Notes under the pieces: model-generated
Seen by the model: the letters and a program-made list of their open reading frames with translations, nothing else
Told to the model about the DNA's origin: nothing
Database searches by the model: none
DNA from: an uncultured bacterium
GTDB taxonomy: Bacteria; Patescibacteriota; Minisyncoccia; Phycocordibacterales; DATDWN01
NCBI GenBank assembly: GCA_903861205.1
Contig: CAIOTC010000010.1
Location: 1-35,703 of the forward strand
Length of the DNA stretch: 35,703 nucleotides
Reading direction: 5' to 3'
Translations under genes and position numbers: made by a program
Part shown: positions 14,608 to 22,200 of the stretch, one piece after another
Numbering within the stretch: the first letter of the stretch is position 1
Layout of the letters: the number at the start of each line of letters is the position of its first letter

Positions 14608-16363
14608 ACATTTCTTCCGGTACTTTGATTCCCAGCAAATCCAAACCAGTCGTCATAACATTGGCGAAGGCTTGTGTCAGCGCCAGTTTGTACGGTGATG
14701 TCGGATCATTTTCATCAATGATTTTGTGTTTGGCGTAAAAAGAGTTGAACTCGCCGGCCAGTTGGATTAAGTATGTAACAATATAATGTGGCGCGTATTC
14801 CTCGCCAGAGTGCTTCACCACGCTTTCAAATCTCTCTAACATTCTCTCCAAATCAGTCGTCTGCCAATTGTCTGGAAGTTCCGTGTCAAAGGTGTCCTTT
14901 GCCATTTGGCTTCGCATGGCAAGGGGCACCCTTGACACTTCAGCCTTTTTCAAAATCGAATTCGCCCTAACTGTCGCATACTGCAAATACGGGCCGGAGT
15001 CGCCTTCAAACGACACCGACTTTTCAAAATCAAAAATAATATCCTTGCCGGCCGCTTGTTTCAAAATGGAAAATTTTATCGCGCCGATGGCCACCTGCTC
15101 GGCAATGACATCTTTCTTGTCCTCATCCATCTCACGCTCTTTCATTTTTTCTAGTACTAAATTTTTCACGTCTTCAATCAAAGAAACTCCGGTGATAACA
15201 TTCCCTTTGCGCGACGACATTTTGCCGGAAGCAAAACGCAACATGCCGTGCCCAATATGAACAGTTTTGTCGGAAACTTCCGGTCGCAAAAGTTCCATCG
15301 CTTTCAACACTACTTTGAAATAATCATTTTGCTCGTTGCCTGTAATAACAATGGATTTATCAAAATTAAATTCATTCAATTTTTTCATTCCCAAGGCGAG
15401 CTCCTTGGCTTCGTAAACCGGAATACCTTTTGAATTGACAAAAACCCGCGTGTGCAATCCGTAATTCTCGCCTTTGAAAATCACCGCTTCCTCGCTTTTT
15501 TCCAAAATATTTTTTTCAAGACCTTCTTTGACGACTTCCAAAGCCGGATCCGTCACTTCGCTTTCCCAAATATTTTTATCGAAATTTGTCCCGAGCGTTT
15601 TAAATATCTCCTGAAAATGCAAAATGGAAACTTCCCTGCCCCAATCATAAAGCGCGTTTATTTTTTCGTCTGTTTTATCGAAAATTATTTTGTTTAACTC
15701 GTCGATTTCTTTTTTGGCTTCCTCATTTTCCTCGTACCTCGCCGAACCAAAAACATAGGCCTGCGCCCAAAATGAAAGTTGTTCTTTTGAACTTTTATTT
15801 TTTATTTCATCAATCTCGTCTTTTTTGGCCAACACGCCGAAAATAGCTTTGGCCACATGCAAACCAATATCGCCGCCGTATGAAAGTCTTTTAACGTCCG
15901 CGCCTTCGGCCGAAATAATTCGCGAAATCGATTCGCCAACGGCGTTCGACATCAAATGTCCGATGTGAAATTCCTTGAAAGGATTCGGGTCTGTGTATTC
16001 CACCAGAATCTTTTGCCCTTTCAGGTTTTGGATTTTTAAACACTGGGTGTTAAGGGAGCCCAAACACCCAGTGTTCTCCAATATACATTGAGCAAAATAT
16101 TCCGGTTTCAAAAAGAAATTAATAAATCCCGGTCCGGCCACTTCGATTTTATCAATTTCCGCAAGAACCGTTCTTGCGGAAAGCATCTGAACAAATTCCT
16201 CCGCCAACTCTTTCGGATTTTTATTTTTAGCCTTCGCTTCCACCATCGCCACGTTCGTCGAATAATCACCCAGCGACATCTGTGTCGGATACTCCACCAC
16301 AAAATCATTCTCAACCTTGAGCGTTTCCTTTATCCATTTTTTGATTTTATCTTGCATCTGCAT
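14606..16363 (-). CDS. argS: Arginyl-tRNA synthetase
   Basis: 585 aa class I synthetase. The N-terminal additional domain (LGDYSTNVAM...VAGPGFINFFL), HIGH at 133-136 in DPNPFKEFHIGHLMSN, the ArgRS-type KMSSRKGNVI loop (the family often has MSTRKGNVV) and the C-terminal DALR anticodon domain (YATVRANSILKKAE onward, ending GLDLLGIKVPEEM) are all present. Three palindromes are carried in-frame in loops: residues 61-70 (LSARTVLAEI), 97-109 (NTGCLGSLNTQCL) and 476-494. The ATG at 16363 and one two codons later are both possible starts; no SD is seen. It lies 18 nt downstream of dut. Confidence 0.95.
   Translation of the reverse strand: MQMQDKIKKWIKETLKVENDFVVEYPTQMSLGDYSTNVAMVEAKAKNKNPKELAEEFVQMLSARTVLAEIDKIEVAGPGFINFFLKPEYFAQCILENTGCLGSLNTQCLKIQNLKGQKILVEYTDPNPFKEFHIGHLMSNAVGESISRIISAEGADVKRLSYGGDIGLHVAKAIFGVLAKKDEIDEIKNKSSKEQLSFWAQAYVFGSARYEENEEAKKEIDELNKIIFDKTDEKINALYDWGREVSILHFQEIFKTLGTNFDKNIWESEVTDPALEVVKEGLEKNILEKSEEAVIFKGENYGLHTRVFVNSKGIPVYEAKELALGMKKLNEFNFDKSIVITGNEQNDYFKVVLKAMELLRPEVSDKTVHIGHGMLRFASGKMSSRKGNVITGVSLIEDVKNLVLEKMKEREMDEDKKDVIAEQVAIGAIKFSILKQAAGKDIIFDFEKSVSFEGDSGPYLQYATVRANSILKKAEVSRVPLAMRSQMAKDTFDTELPDNWQTTDLERMLERFESVVKHSGEEYAPHYIVTYLIQLAGEFNSFYAKHKIIDENDPTSPYKLALTQAFANVMTTGLDLLGIKVPEEM
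14883..14938. repeat. 56-nt inverted repeat inside argS (23-bp arms)
   Basis: Arms 14883-14905 and 14916-14938 match at 20 of 23 positions, two of the three differences being G-T wobbles, around the loop TTGGCTTCGC. It encodes residues 476-494 between the synthetase body and the helical anticodon domain. Confidence 0.8.
16039..16075. repeat. 37-nt inverted repeat inside argS (13-bp perfect arms)
   Basis: AACACTGGGTGTT (16039-16051) and AACACCCAGTGTT (16063-16075) around an 11-nt loop. It encodes residues 97-109, in the linker ahead of the KILVEYTDPNPF strand. Confidence 0.8.
16156..16182. repeat. 27-nt palindrome inside argS (same family as in ileS)
   Basis: TTTCCGCAAGAAC, one central C, then GTTCTTGCGGAAA. 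Identical arms occur in ileS at 11496-11524 but are read in another frame (here SARTVLAE, there PQEPFLRK). Confidence 0.85.
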
Positions 16364-16381
16364 TGAATTATTCTTGGTCGA

Positions 16382-16804
16382 TTATTTCCCCGTACTACCT
16401 AGGCCGCCAGCGCCACGAGATGTTTCCGACAATTCAGCCGCTTCTTCTATTTTTACTGAAACTACCGACTGAATGAGCATTTGAGCAACTTTGTGATTTT
16501 TTTCAAAAACATAATCTTCACTCCCGAGATTTACCACCCCAACAATCAATTCGCCTCGATATCCCGAATCCAAAACTCCTCCCAAAACTTTTATGCCGTG
16601 GTTTATTGAAAGTCCGCTTTTATCCCAAAAGAGTCCAACATAACCATCCGGCACCTCAACGGAAATTCCCGTGTGAATCTTTGCAATTTTTCCAACGGTG
16701 ACAACCACTTCCTCGCAGGCAAACAAATCCATGCCCGCATCACCCTCCTTGGCATACTCAGGCAATTTCGCCTCCGGATTCATTTTTTTAACTTTCAAAA
16801 TCAT
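16382..16804 (-). CDS. dut: dUTP diphosphatase (dUTPase)
   Basis: 140 aa trimeric dUTPase converting dUTP to dUMP and PPi. All five motifs are visible: GDAGMDLFA (motif 1), the DKSGLSINHGIKVLGGVLDSGYRGELIVGVVN stretch covering motifs 2 and 3 (catalytic Asp in LDSGYRG), KVAQMLIQ (motif 4) and RGAGGLGSTGK (motif 5, C-terminal lid). A TAATAT box ends 6 nt before the ATG. It is divergent from folA and 18 nt upstream of argS. It feeds dUMP to the thymidylate synthase encoded further on. Confidence 0.95.
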   Translation of the reverse strand: MILKVKKMNPEAKLPEYAKEGDAGMDLFACEEVVVTVGKIAKIHTGISVEVPDGYVGLFWDKSGLSINHGIKVLGGVLDSGYRGELIVGVVNLGSEDYVFEKNHKVAQMLIQSVVSVKIEEAAELSETSRGAGGLGSTGK

Positions 16805-16810
16805 GCATTC

Positions 16811-16816
16811 ATATTA
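16811..16816 (-). promoter_or_regulatory. -10 box of dut (leaderless)
   Basis: TAATAT on the minus strand, 6 nt before the dut ATG. The dut and folA promoters share the 90-bp divergent spacer. Confidence 0.5.
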
Positions 16817-16831
16817 TCATTTCGGCCAATA

Positions 16832-16858
16832 TTTACAAAACCGCAAAAAAAGTATACT
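16832..16858 (+). promoter_or_regulatory. Candidate promoter of folA
   Basis: TTTACA, 15-nt spacer, TATACT. The spacer is short but the -10 is good. About 30 nt of leader with an AAAGGA SD precede the folA ATG. Confidence 0.45.
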
Positions 16859-16893
16859 ATCGCTTCGGAGCTGTACAAAAAGAAAGGACAAAA

Positions 16894-17520
16894 ATGAAAA
16901 TAATCGGACCGCCAGACGGAAGTGGTGGAGGAATGATCCGGATAAGTCACCCGGATGGAAGAGCTAGCGCAGAATTGAACAACAGAGACATCATTATGAT
17001 ACTTGCGATGTCTAGAAACAATTGCATCGGAAAAAATGGTGGCATCCCGTGGCGTATAAGCGCGGATATGAACCACTTCAAAGAAACAACGATCGGAGAT
17101 TCCAAAACTTCCGGCAGAAAAAACATTGTCGTAATGGGAAGAAAAACATTTGAGTCAATTCCTCCCAAATTCAAACCGTTGCCAGACAGAATAAATGTTA
17201 TTCTGTCGCGCGGAGCATTTGAAGCTCCATATGATGATTGCAAAGTAGTTCACGATTTCAGAAGAATTCTTGCAATCGCCAGACACAAGAAAGTTTTCAT
17301 CGCCGGTGGAGGAGATATTTACAAACTCTTCCTGCCATTCGTCAATCGCTTGATCATCAGCCACGTTGATCTTTTTGTCGAAAATGGCGACACTTTTTTC
17401 CCGGAAATCGGAAACGAGTGGTGCAAAGTTTTGTCCGTTTTCCACCCAGCCAATCTCGAGAAAAACACACCGTCTTTCACAATCTGCACCTACACCAGAT
17501 TGCCCCGACCGCGCCCATGA
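16894..17520 (+). CDS. folA: Dihydrofolate reductase
   Basis: 208 aa. DHFR signatures: IIMILAMSRNNCIGKNGGIPWRISADMNHFK with the acidic catalytic Asp58, the NADPH-binding VVMGRKTFESIP and VFIAGGGDIYKLFLP segments, and a final TICTYTR strand. It reduces dihydrofolate to tetrahydrofolate, needed because thymidylate synthase oxidises the cofactor. AAAGGA five nt before the ATG supports this start, which gives an unusual Gly-rich ~32-residue N-terminal extension (GPPDGSGGGMIRISHPDGRA). It converges on the thymidylate synthase gene, with a terminator between. Confidence 0.93.
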   Translation: MKIIGPPDGSGGGMIRISHPDGRASAELNNRDIIMILAMSRNNCIGKNGGIPWRISADMNHFKETTIGDSKTSGRKNIVVMGRKTFESIPPKFKPLPDRINVILSRGAFEAPYDDCKVVHDFRRILAIARHKKVFIAGGGDIYKLFLPFVNRLIISHVDLFVENGDTFFPEIGNEWCKVLSVFHPANLEKNTPSFTICTYTRLPRPRP

Positions 17521-17536
17521 GCGCGGTTTCTTTTTT
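17509..17536 (+). terminator. Intrinsic terminator of folA
   Basis: CCGCGC-CCATGA-GCGCGG followed by TTTCTTTTTT. The stem overlaps the last codons and stop of folA. Confidence 0.85.
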
Positions 17537-17544
17537 AAGAAAAA

Positions 17545-17580
17545 ACACAAAAAGAAAACCTCACGGAAAATTCCATGAGG
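17545..17580 (-). terminator. Intrinsic terminator of the thymidylate synthase gene
   Basis: CCTCACGGAA/TTCCATGAGG hairpin (17559-17580), followed on the minus strand by TTTTCTTTTTGTG. It lies 8 nt after the stop. Confidence 0.8.
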
Positions 17581-17588
17581 TATTAAAA

Positions 17589-19265
17589 CTAGAACAAAAT
17601 GCTTGATTTGAACGATGTGTCTTGCTCGTATGGCTCGCCGGTTCGAAGCTTGAGTTCAGCTATGGCCAGTTCGGTGCCAAGATAAATTGCATGGGTGGTG
17701 GTAAGCGAAGCCACAACGCCTATTTTGTCTCGCAATTCGTAAGCAGTCTTGCCGACGAACTTTTCCAGAACGACGCCGCTTTCAGGGTGTAGCAGAGAAA
17801 CAACAATATTTCCGGCTTTGATTTGGATCTGGTAATTACCTCTGGCATCAGAGCAGGTTTTGATGTCAGCCGAATATTTTTTCAGCATCTCCTCGACCTG
17901 CTTGAAGTAATTATTGTAGATCTGGGCACTGCCGGAAATGATAATCAGAAGACCTGTCGGCAAGCCGATCGCCTTGGCGATTTCGGCCTGAATAGCCGCA
18001 CAGCCGTAAGCATTTTCCGGCCAACCCTGGGTCATGTCGTGACTTCTGAAAAAAACTGTCAAATTCAGTTTTTCATCCTGAACCAACGCTTGAATCGAAA
18101 CTAAACACGGCGACGACTTGTGCTTGCGCATCAGTTCATCGGCCGGATGCCAGGTCATAGCCACGCAGGCTTTGGAATACTTGTCGTGCCCTAAGACATC
18201 AACAATATCCTGGAGCTGATCGATTTCACAAAAGCCATCTCCGTAAGTAACATTCCGGTCAAGCCATGGACCTTGTTTAAAATCGAAGTCTTTGTACTCG
18301 GAAGTTTCGACTAATCTTTTGATCTGGTCCGGCGCAGGAAACGTGTAAGCCCGCAACTTGTTGCCGTAGGTGTAAGCCTTACCGGCGGGCAAAATCGGAG
18401 ACAAAATTTCAGCTTTATAGGCTTCAATTTTTTCTGCGGTCAGCGGAACCAGAAACGGATTCAACGACAAATCCATGTTCTGCGGATCATGAATGACCAC
18501 CGTCATGTCATTGATCTCTCTAACCACCCGATCAGTCTTGGCATTCATCAAATTGGTGCGACCATAACGCCAAACCTGAGCGATCATCTTGATCCAGCTA
18601 TCGGGAATACTACCACCGTGAACAACAATCGGACCACCTTCGTACGGGAAAGCTTCATCCGATTTTTCGTAGCCAAAAACTTTCGGCTCGGCAAACGGAT
18701 ATTTTTTGCACAAAGTTTTAATGAGATTGTTTGCCTCGGCAATTTTTTCTTCGAGTGAAGAGCCGGACATTCCCTTATTAAGATCTATGAGCTCAACTTC
18801 TCCCCGGACAAGCTCGATCAATTCCATCGGAATATTCTTGTCGACGTAAACAGAATTCCCAAAGCCATCGATTTTTCTGTCTTGGTTTATACCATTAGCA
18901 AAGAAAGCACGGATGGCATTTGCGCTAGTCAATTCGGATCCACTTTTTTCCAACGAACATCCTTCGCCCAACGACGAGTATTCATCGCCGAGCAAAATGA
19001 CATAGCGAATATACGGATTTCCCAATATGTTCCGAATCATCGGCTCGATGCCGGCCGGAGTGTAGAAATTAGCGGCAATGGCCAAATTTACTTTTTCCAG
19101 CTTGGGCAATACATCATCACGGATAGTCCACAGGAAAGCCACACCGACGTTTGCCTCTGTCACCCTCAGCTCTGATGATGACGGAAAAGCAATTCGGTCA
19201 CGAGAAGCAACCGGCCAACCGATTTCACCGCTGGAACCCACAAGACTCTTTATCTTTTCAAGCAT
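17589..19265 (-). CDS. Thymidylate synthase with MtrA-like N-terminal and DUF4346-like C-terminal domains
   Basis: 558 aa from the ATG at 19265 (GGAGG 5 nt upstream); an upstream ATG at 19358 has no SD. N-terminal ~38-175 resembles the MtrA-type domain (VAFLWTIRDD...NFYTPAGIEPMIRNILGNPYIRYVILLGDE). Residues ~225-460 are thymidylate synthase: catalytic Cys387 in SSPC, FRSHD (406-410) and GWPENAY (414-420) with Asn418 at the position that selects dUMP over dCMP, then SGSAQIYNNY, where the usual His of THLY is Gln448 and Tyr450 is kept. The C-terminal ~470-558 (THAIYLGTELAIAELKLRTGEPYEQD) matches my memory of DUF4346. Product: dTMP from dUMP. It is about twice the length of bacterial ThyA (264 aa). 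Confidence 0.82.
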   Translation of the reverse strand: MLEKIKSLVGSSGEIGWPVASRDRIAFPSSSELRVTEANVGVAFLWTIRDDVLPKLEKVNLAIAANFYTPAGIEPMIRNILGNPYIRYVILLGDEYSSLGEGCSLEKSGSELTSANAIRAFFANGINQDRKIDGFGNSVYVDKNIPMELIELVRGEVELIDLNKGMSGSSLEEKIAEANNLIKTLCKKYPFAEPKVFGYEKSDEAFPYEGGPIVVHGGSIPDSWIKMIAQVWRYGRTNLMNAKTDRVVREINDMTVVIHDPQNMDLSLNPFLVPLTAEKIEAYKAEILSPILPAGKAYTYGNKLRAYTFPAPDQIKRLVETSEYKDFDFKQGPWLDRNVTYGDGFCEIDQLQDIVDVLGHDKYSKACVAMTWHPADELMRKHKSSPCLVSIQALVQDEKLNLTVFFRSHDMTQGWPENAYGCAAIQAEIAKAIGLPTGLLIIISGSAQIYNNYFKQVEEMLKKYSADIKTCSDARGNYQIQIKAGNIVVSLLHPESGVVLEKFVGKTAYELRDKIGVVASLTTTHAIYLGTELAIAELKLRTGEPYEQDTSFKSSILF

Positions 19266-19282
19266 ACAATCCTCCGGGGTTA

Positions 19283-19310
19283 AAGATACCTTTATTGCGG
19301 AAAAAAGCAA
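19283..19310 (-). promoter_or_regulatory. Candidate promoter of the thymidylate synthase gene
   Basis: Minus strand TTGCTT, 16-nt spacer, TATCTT, then a short leader with CCGGAGG. The same TTGCTT-N16 arrangement precedes the 291-aa gene. Confidence 0.45.
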
Positions 19311-19339
19311 ACGATCACATCCTTCCTTGTCTCTGAGTG

Positions 19340-19378
19340 AAAAAGAAAAGTCGCCCAACCAAAGCTGAACGACCGACT
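19340..19378 (-). terminator. Weak candidate terminator of the 291-aa gene
   Basis: A 5-bp AGTCG/CGACT closing stem (19349-19378) around a large loop, followed on the minus strand by TTTTCTTTTTC. Weaker than the other terminators in this block. Confidence 0.4.
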
Positions 19379-19382
19379 GATT

Positions 19383-20258
19383 TTATTTTTTCTGATTCCG
19401 CACAAGATCTTGCAAGGCGGCAAGCGATGCAAGCATTGCAAGTTGCTGAATCATATTATCGGCATTGTGGCACGAGAATTCATAACCACCATGACGACCG
19501 ATTGAACCATGAGACGGATGTAAGCCGCAAGCATTACCCGGACAACTAGTGTTGAGCCATCCGTCACTGCCTTGCGTGTAAGCTTTAAACTCATAGTCAT
19601 AAAATGAAGGAATTTTACCTTCCATTTTAAGCCACACACCTCGCATCGCTTCAACCATTTCTGAGATCATGCTCGTGGGCCCTTGTCGAAGAAAAGTGAC
19701 AATATCTTCACCATACTCACCACCAATTGACCCACCGTGTAAACTCTGAATGGTTACAGTGTGAATAGTCATCAGTTGAGAATTTGTTGCTGGTGTCTCA
19801 ATCTCAGGAAATCTCATATAATCAAAGAGGGTGCTGTGACTTGCTGAGACAGCGTAGGCTTCTTTGTAGTCATAAACTACTTCTCGTCCTTCGCCATCGC
19901 AATACAAACATTTGTCTTCACGGTCCTCGTCGTTTCCTGTGCCTTCACATTTCCAACATTTTACATCGGAAAGTTTTCGACACAGAGATGCTGGAACATG
20001 ATATTCAAGGAACTGACCAACCTGTCCCAAGAATTTCAACGAGTGTTCGTAACCCAAATCTTTTCCAAACTCTCCGCCAAATTCTTTGAAACCGAAGTCT
20101 GCTTTGAAGCTTTCCAAAATCGGTGCGTCTTGTCGAATAGGCTTGACGCCGGTGGCGAACTCTTGATGAATCCGCAATATAACACCAACTGCCGGCCTCC
20201 AAGACAACTCGTACCAACAAGGTATTCTGTCCATGATAACCGTCTTTATGTTATGCAC
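19383..20258 (-). CDS. Unknown protein with DnaJ-type CxxCxGxG pairs
   Basis: 291 aa; GTG start supported by AGGGG six nt upstream. Residues 101-124 hold two CxxCxGxG motifs (CWKCEGTG and CLYCDGEG) about 12 residues apart, likely one zinc site as in DnaJ zinc fingers. A second Cys/His cluster is at 239-263 (SCPGNACGLHPSHGS...YEFSCHN), followed by a helix rich in Leu/Ala (QQLAMLASLAALQDL). No J-domain or enzymatic motif is recognised. It sits among nucleotide-metabolism genes with the same SD/terminator style, so a role in that pathway or in its regulation is possible but not shown. Confidence 0.7.
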   Translation of the reverse strand: MHNIKTVIMDRIPCWYELSWRPAVGVILRIHQEFATGVKPIRQDAPILESFKADFGFKEFGGEFGKDLGYEHSLKFLGQVGQFLEYHVPASLCRKLSDVKCWKCEGTGNDEDREDKCLYCDGEGREVVYDYKEAYAVSASHSTLFDYMRFPEIETPATNSQLMTIHTVTIQSLHGGSIGGEYGEDIVTFLRQGPTSMISEMVEAMRGVWLKMEGKIPSFYDYEFKAYTQGSDGWLNTSCPGNACGLHPSHGSIGRHGGYEFSCHNADNMIQQLAMLASLAALQDLVRNQKK

Positions 20259-20280
20259 AATGTGCCCCTTTCTAGGTAGA

Positions 20281-20308
20281 ATACTACTTATATTTTATTA
20301 AAAAGCAA
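20281..20308 (-). promoter_or_regulatory. Candidate promoter of the 291-aa gene
   Basis: Minus strand TTGCTT, 16-nt spacer, TAGTAT. The TTGCTT lies in the T-rich tail of the preceding gene's terminator. Confidence 0.45.
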
Positions 20309-20333
20309 ACAAAAGCGCATTTGTGAGATGCGC
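20300..20333 (-). terminator. Intrinsic terminator of the HAD phosphatase gene
   Basis: GCGCAT/ATGCGC 6-bp stem (20315-20333), followed on the minus strand by TTTTGTTTGCTTTTT. Confidence 0.75.
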
Positions 20334-20343
20334 TGTGCCTAAT

Positions 20344-20895
20344 CTATGTTTCGTATCTGATGTAGTTGTAAATCTCCCACCAAGAACCGACGCGAGTAAT
20401 TTCCTTCGGCTCAATTTCGTACAAATTCCACGGCCAAGAAAAGAACAAAAGATGTTTGACTGTGCCAATGAGCGGAATGAGTTTTTCCAAATCGTCGTCG
20501 ACATACACATCGAGACCTTCACACTCTTTGTTTTTTGGAAGACCATATCCTGTTCCAGCAATCGGGAAATTCAGACAATGTTCCCAAAGCCACATTTCGG
20601 CAACTTCCAGCATCTGACCAGTCCGACTTGTGACAAGTTTGATCGAGTAACCATGGCCGGCAAGAGCGTGCAAATAAAAAGTTGCTTGTTCAACTTCCGG
20701 TATGGGATACAAACCCCCCATCGCTCCTTGGCCAATCGTTCTATACTGCTCCAAAGTCATCAACCCGCGGCCAACGACTTTTTCCCTGCGAAATTCCGCA
20801 GGTAGAACATCAATTCCCATTTTTTCTTTAGCCAGCCAAACCTTAAGCATATGGGTGTTTGCGATAACACCGTCAAAATCTGATCCAATCCTCAT
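20344..20895 (-). CDS. HAD-superfamily hydrolase, 5'(3')-deoxyribonucleotidase-like
   Basis: 183 aa from the ATG at 20895 (GGAGG 5 nt upstream). Motif I is SDFDGVIANT (nucleophile Asp6, acid/base Asp8), motif II VTSRTG, motif IV VYVDDDLEKL. The order and the small helical cap fit the NT5C-like cytosolic deoxyribonucleotidases (PF06941-type), which dephosphorylate dUMP/dTMP and related nucleotides. Placement between the dCTP deaminase and thymidylate synthase genes agrees with a dNTP-pool role. Specificity cannot be read from the sequence. Confidence 0.72.
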   Translation of the reverse strand: MRIGSDFDGVIANTHMLKVWLAKEKMGIDVLPAEFRREKVVGRGLMTLEQYRTIGQGAMGGLYPIPEVEQATFYLHALAGHGYSIKLVTSRTGQMLEVAEMWLWEHCLNFPIAGTGYGLPKNKECEGLDVYVDDDLEKLIPLIGTVKHLLFFSWPWNLYEIEPKEITRVGSWWEIYNYIRYET

Positions 20896-20940
20896 GGCCA
20901 CCTCCGGCGTTTAATCTATCACAAACTGATAAAAATAGTA

Positions 20941-20978
20941 AATAAAAGAAAACCTCACCGGATAATACCCGGCGAGGT
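20941..20978 (-). terminator. Intrinsic terminator of the dCTP deaminase gene
   Basis: ACCTCACCGG/CCGGCGAGGT stem with one mismatch (20952-20978), followed on the minus strand by TTTTCTTTTATTT. Confidence 0.82.
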
Positions 20979-20982
20979 GTTG

Positions 20983-22095
20983 TTACTTCCAACTTTTGAA
21001 ATACTTGGCGAGACCTGGACCATCCTGAACTTTGAATTTAGTTCCGGGTTGCTGGTCATAATGAACCAGTGGCCGTTCAATCATTCTGTCAAAATAAATT
21101 TTGGCAAAAGGTTGTCCTCTTCTGGCCATGAATCCGCTTTCAAAACATCGAACTTCCAGAGTCAATGGCCGGCCCTTACATGTCCCGTCCGGACCAACTC
21201 CCCAACCCGGAGCAATGTACCCGGCATAGTGAACACGGATTTCTCCATTTCCTTCATCCATAGGCATCATCTCACAAGCAAGTGTCGGCAGGACCCGCAC
21301 ACTTTCCTCTGTTGAAAGAATGCTGAAGGAATTAGGATTAAAATATATTGAGGAATCGTTCGATAAAAGTATCTCTCGGAAAAAACATCTGGGATCGTAG
21401 TAATTCGTCAGAGAAAGATTTATCGGTTCGCCGTTTTTGATAGCTTCAAACCCAACAACGGAAAAATCAAGGCCTAGCGACAAAGGAATGGAACCGTCCT
21501 CGCTGGGAGATTCCATGTCTTCGTAAAGTATTTGTTTCCCGTGCCGGTCAAACAACATACCACCCTGAGAATTAAATATTGTCCCAAGCCTAAACTCGTC
21601 CAAACGGGTCTCTTGGCTGAAGAAACGTATCTGGCTAAAAGACATGCCTTCGTTTGCGGTGACAGCAAAGGATCGCGCCTCAACCATATTCCATATCGAA
21701 CCGGTGTAACCCTTTGGTACAAAATTGAATTTTGGAACTCCGTCCGCCAAAAGGCGCGACATGATGTCCACTCGTCCAATATTTGATTTTGGGTTTGCGT
21801 GAGCGTGAACTCCGTCCGGAATCTTTTGTACAAATTTTTCAGCTAACCGAAAAATGTAACATACTCCAGCCTCCAATATTGAATCCGGTTTTACGCGAAT
21901 CCCATAATAGTGGACAAAATCCTCAACCCTTTCGTTGCTCTTTGGCAAAAATCCTCTGGGTAGCCTGTAGACCTCTCCCGTAGTAACCGGATCATAGGTG
22001 TCGGTACAAACATTTTTCGTGTTTGCATTTTCAATAAAACCGTTTTCCACCAACTCTGTTATGAGTTGGCCAGGCAAAGCTCCGCCGTATTTCAT
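20983..22095 (-). CDS. dcd: 2'-deoxycytidine 5'-triphosphate deaminase (long, two-domain type)
   Basis: 370 aa, the length of the PF06559-type deaminases (tandem dUTPase-like folds) rather than the ~190-aa E. coli Dcd. Diagnostic segments: HANPKSNIGRVDIMSRL (98-115), FVPKGYTGSIW (125-135), SFAVTANEGMSFSQIRF and, in the second half, GYIAPGWG and PLTLEVRCFESGFMARRGQPFAKIYFDRM. It deaminates dCTP to dUTP, the substrate of Dut. AAGGAG lies 8 nt before the ATG. A strong terminator follows. Confidence 0.87.
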   Translation of the reverse strand: MKYGGALPGQLITELVENGFIENANTKNVCTDTYDPVTTGEVYRLPRGFLPKSNERVEDFVHYYGIRVKPDSILEAGVCYIFRLAEKFVQKIPDGVHAHANPKSNIGRVDIMSRLLADGVPKFNFVPKGYTGSIWNMVEARSFAVTANEGMSFSQIRFFSQETRLDEFRLGTIFNSQGGMLFDRHGKQILYEDMESPSEDGSIPLSLGLDFSVVGFEAIKNGEPINLSLTNYYDPRCFFREILLSNDSSIYFNPNSFSILSTEESVRVLPTLACEMMPMDEGNGEIRVHYAGYIAPGWGVGPDGTCKGRPLTLEVRCFESGFMARRGQPFAKIYFDRMIERPLVHYDQQPGTKFKVQDGPGLAKYFKSWK

Positions 22096-22166
22096 GTAAA
22101 GAACTCCTTCCCATAAAGATATTACACATTTTTAGACAAAAGAAAAGTACCTAACATATAAAAAGA

Positions 22167-22199
22167 AAATCTGGTCTAAAATCAATCTAGATCAGATTT
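22167..22199 (-). terminator. Intrinsic terminator of the 61-aa gene
   Basis: AAATCTGGTCTA pairs with TAGATCAGATTT with one mismatch; on the minus strand the downstream arm runs on into TTTTCTTTTTATA. Confidence 0.75.
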
Positions 22200-22200
22200 T

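Noticed and set aside
17589-19265. dCMP/dUMP hydroxymethylase for DNA hypermodification instead of thymidylate synthase
   Set aside because: The dUMP-selecting Asn418 is retained and no base-modifying partner (glycosyltransferase, kinase) is nearby; a dTMP route explains the neighbours better.
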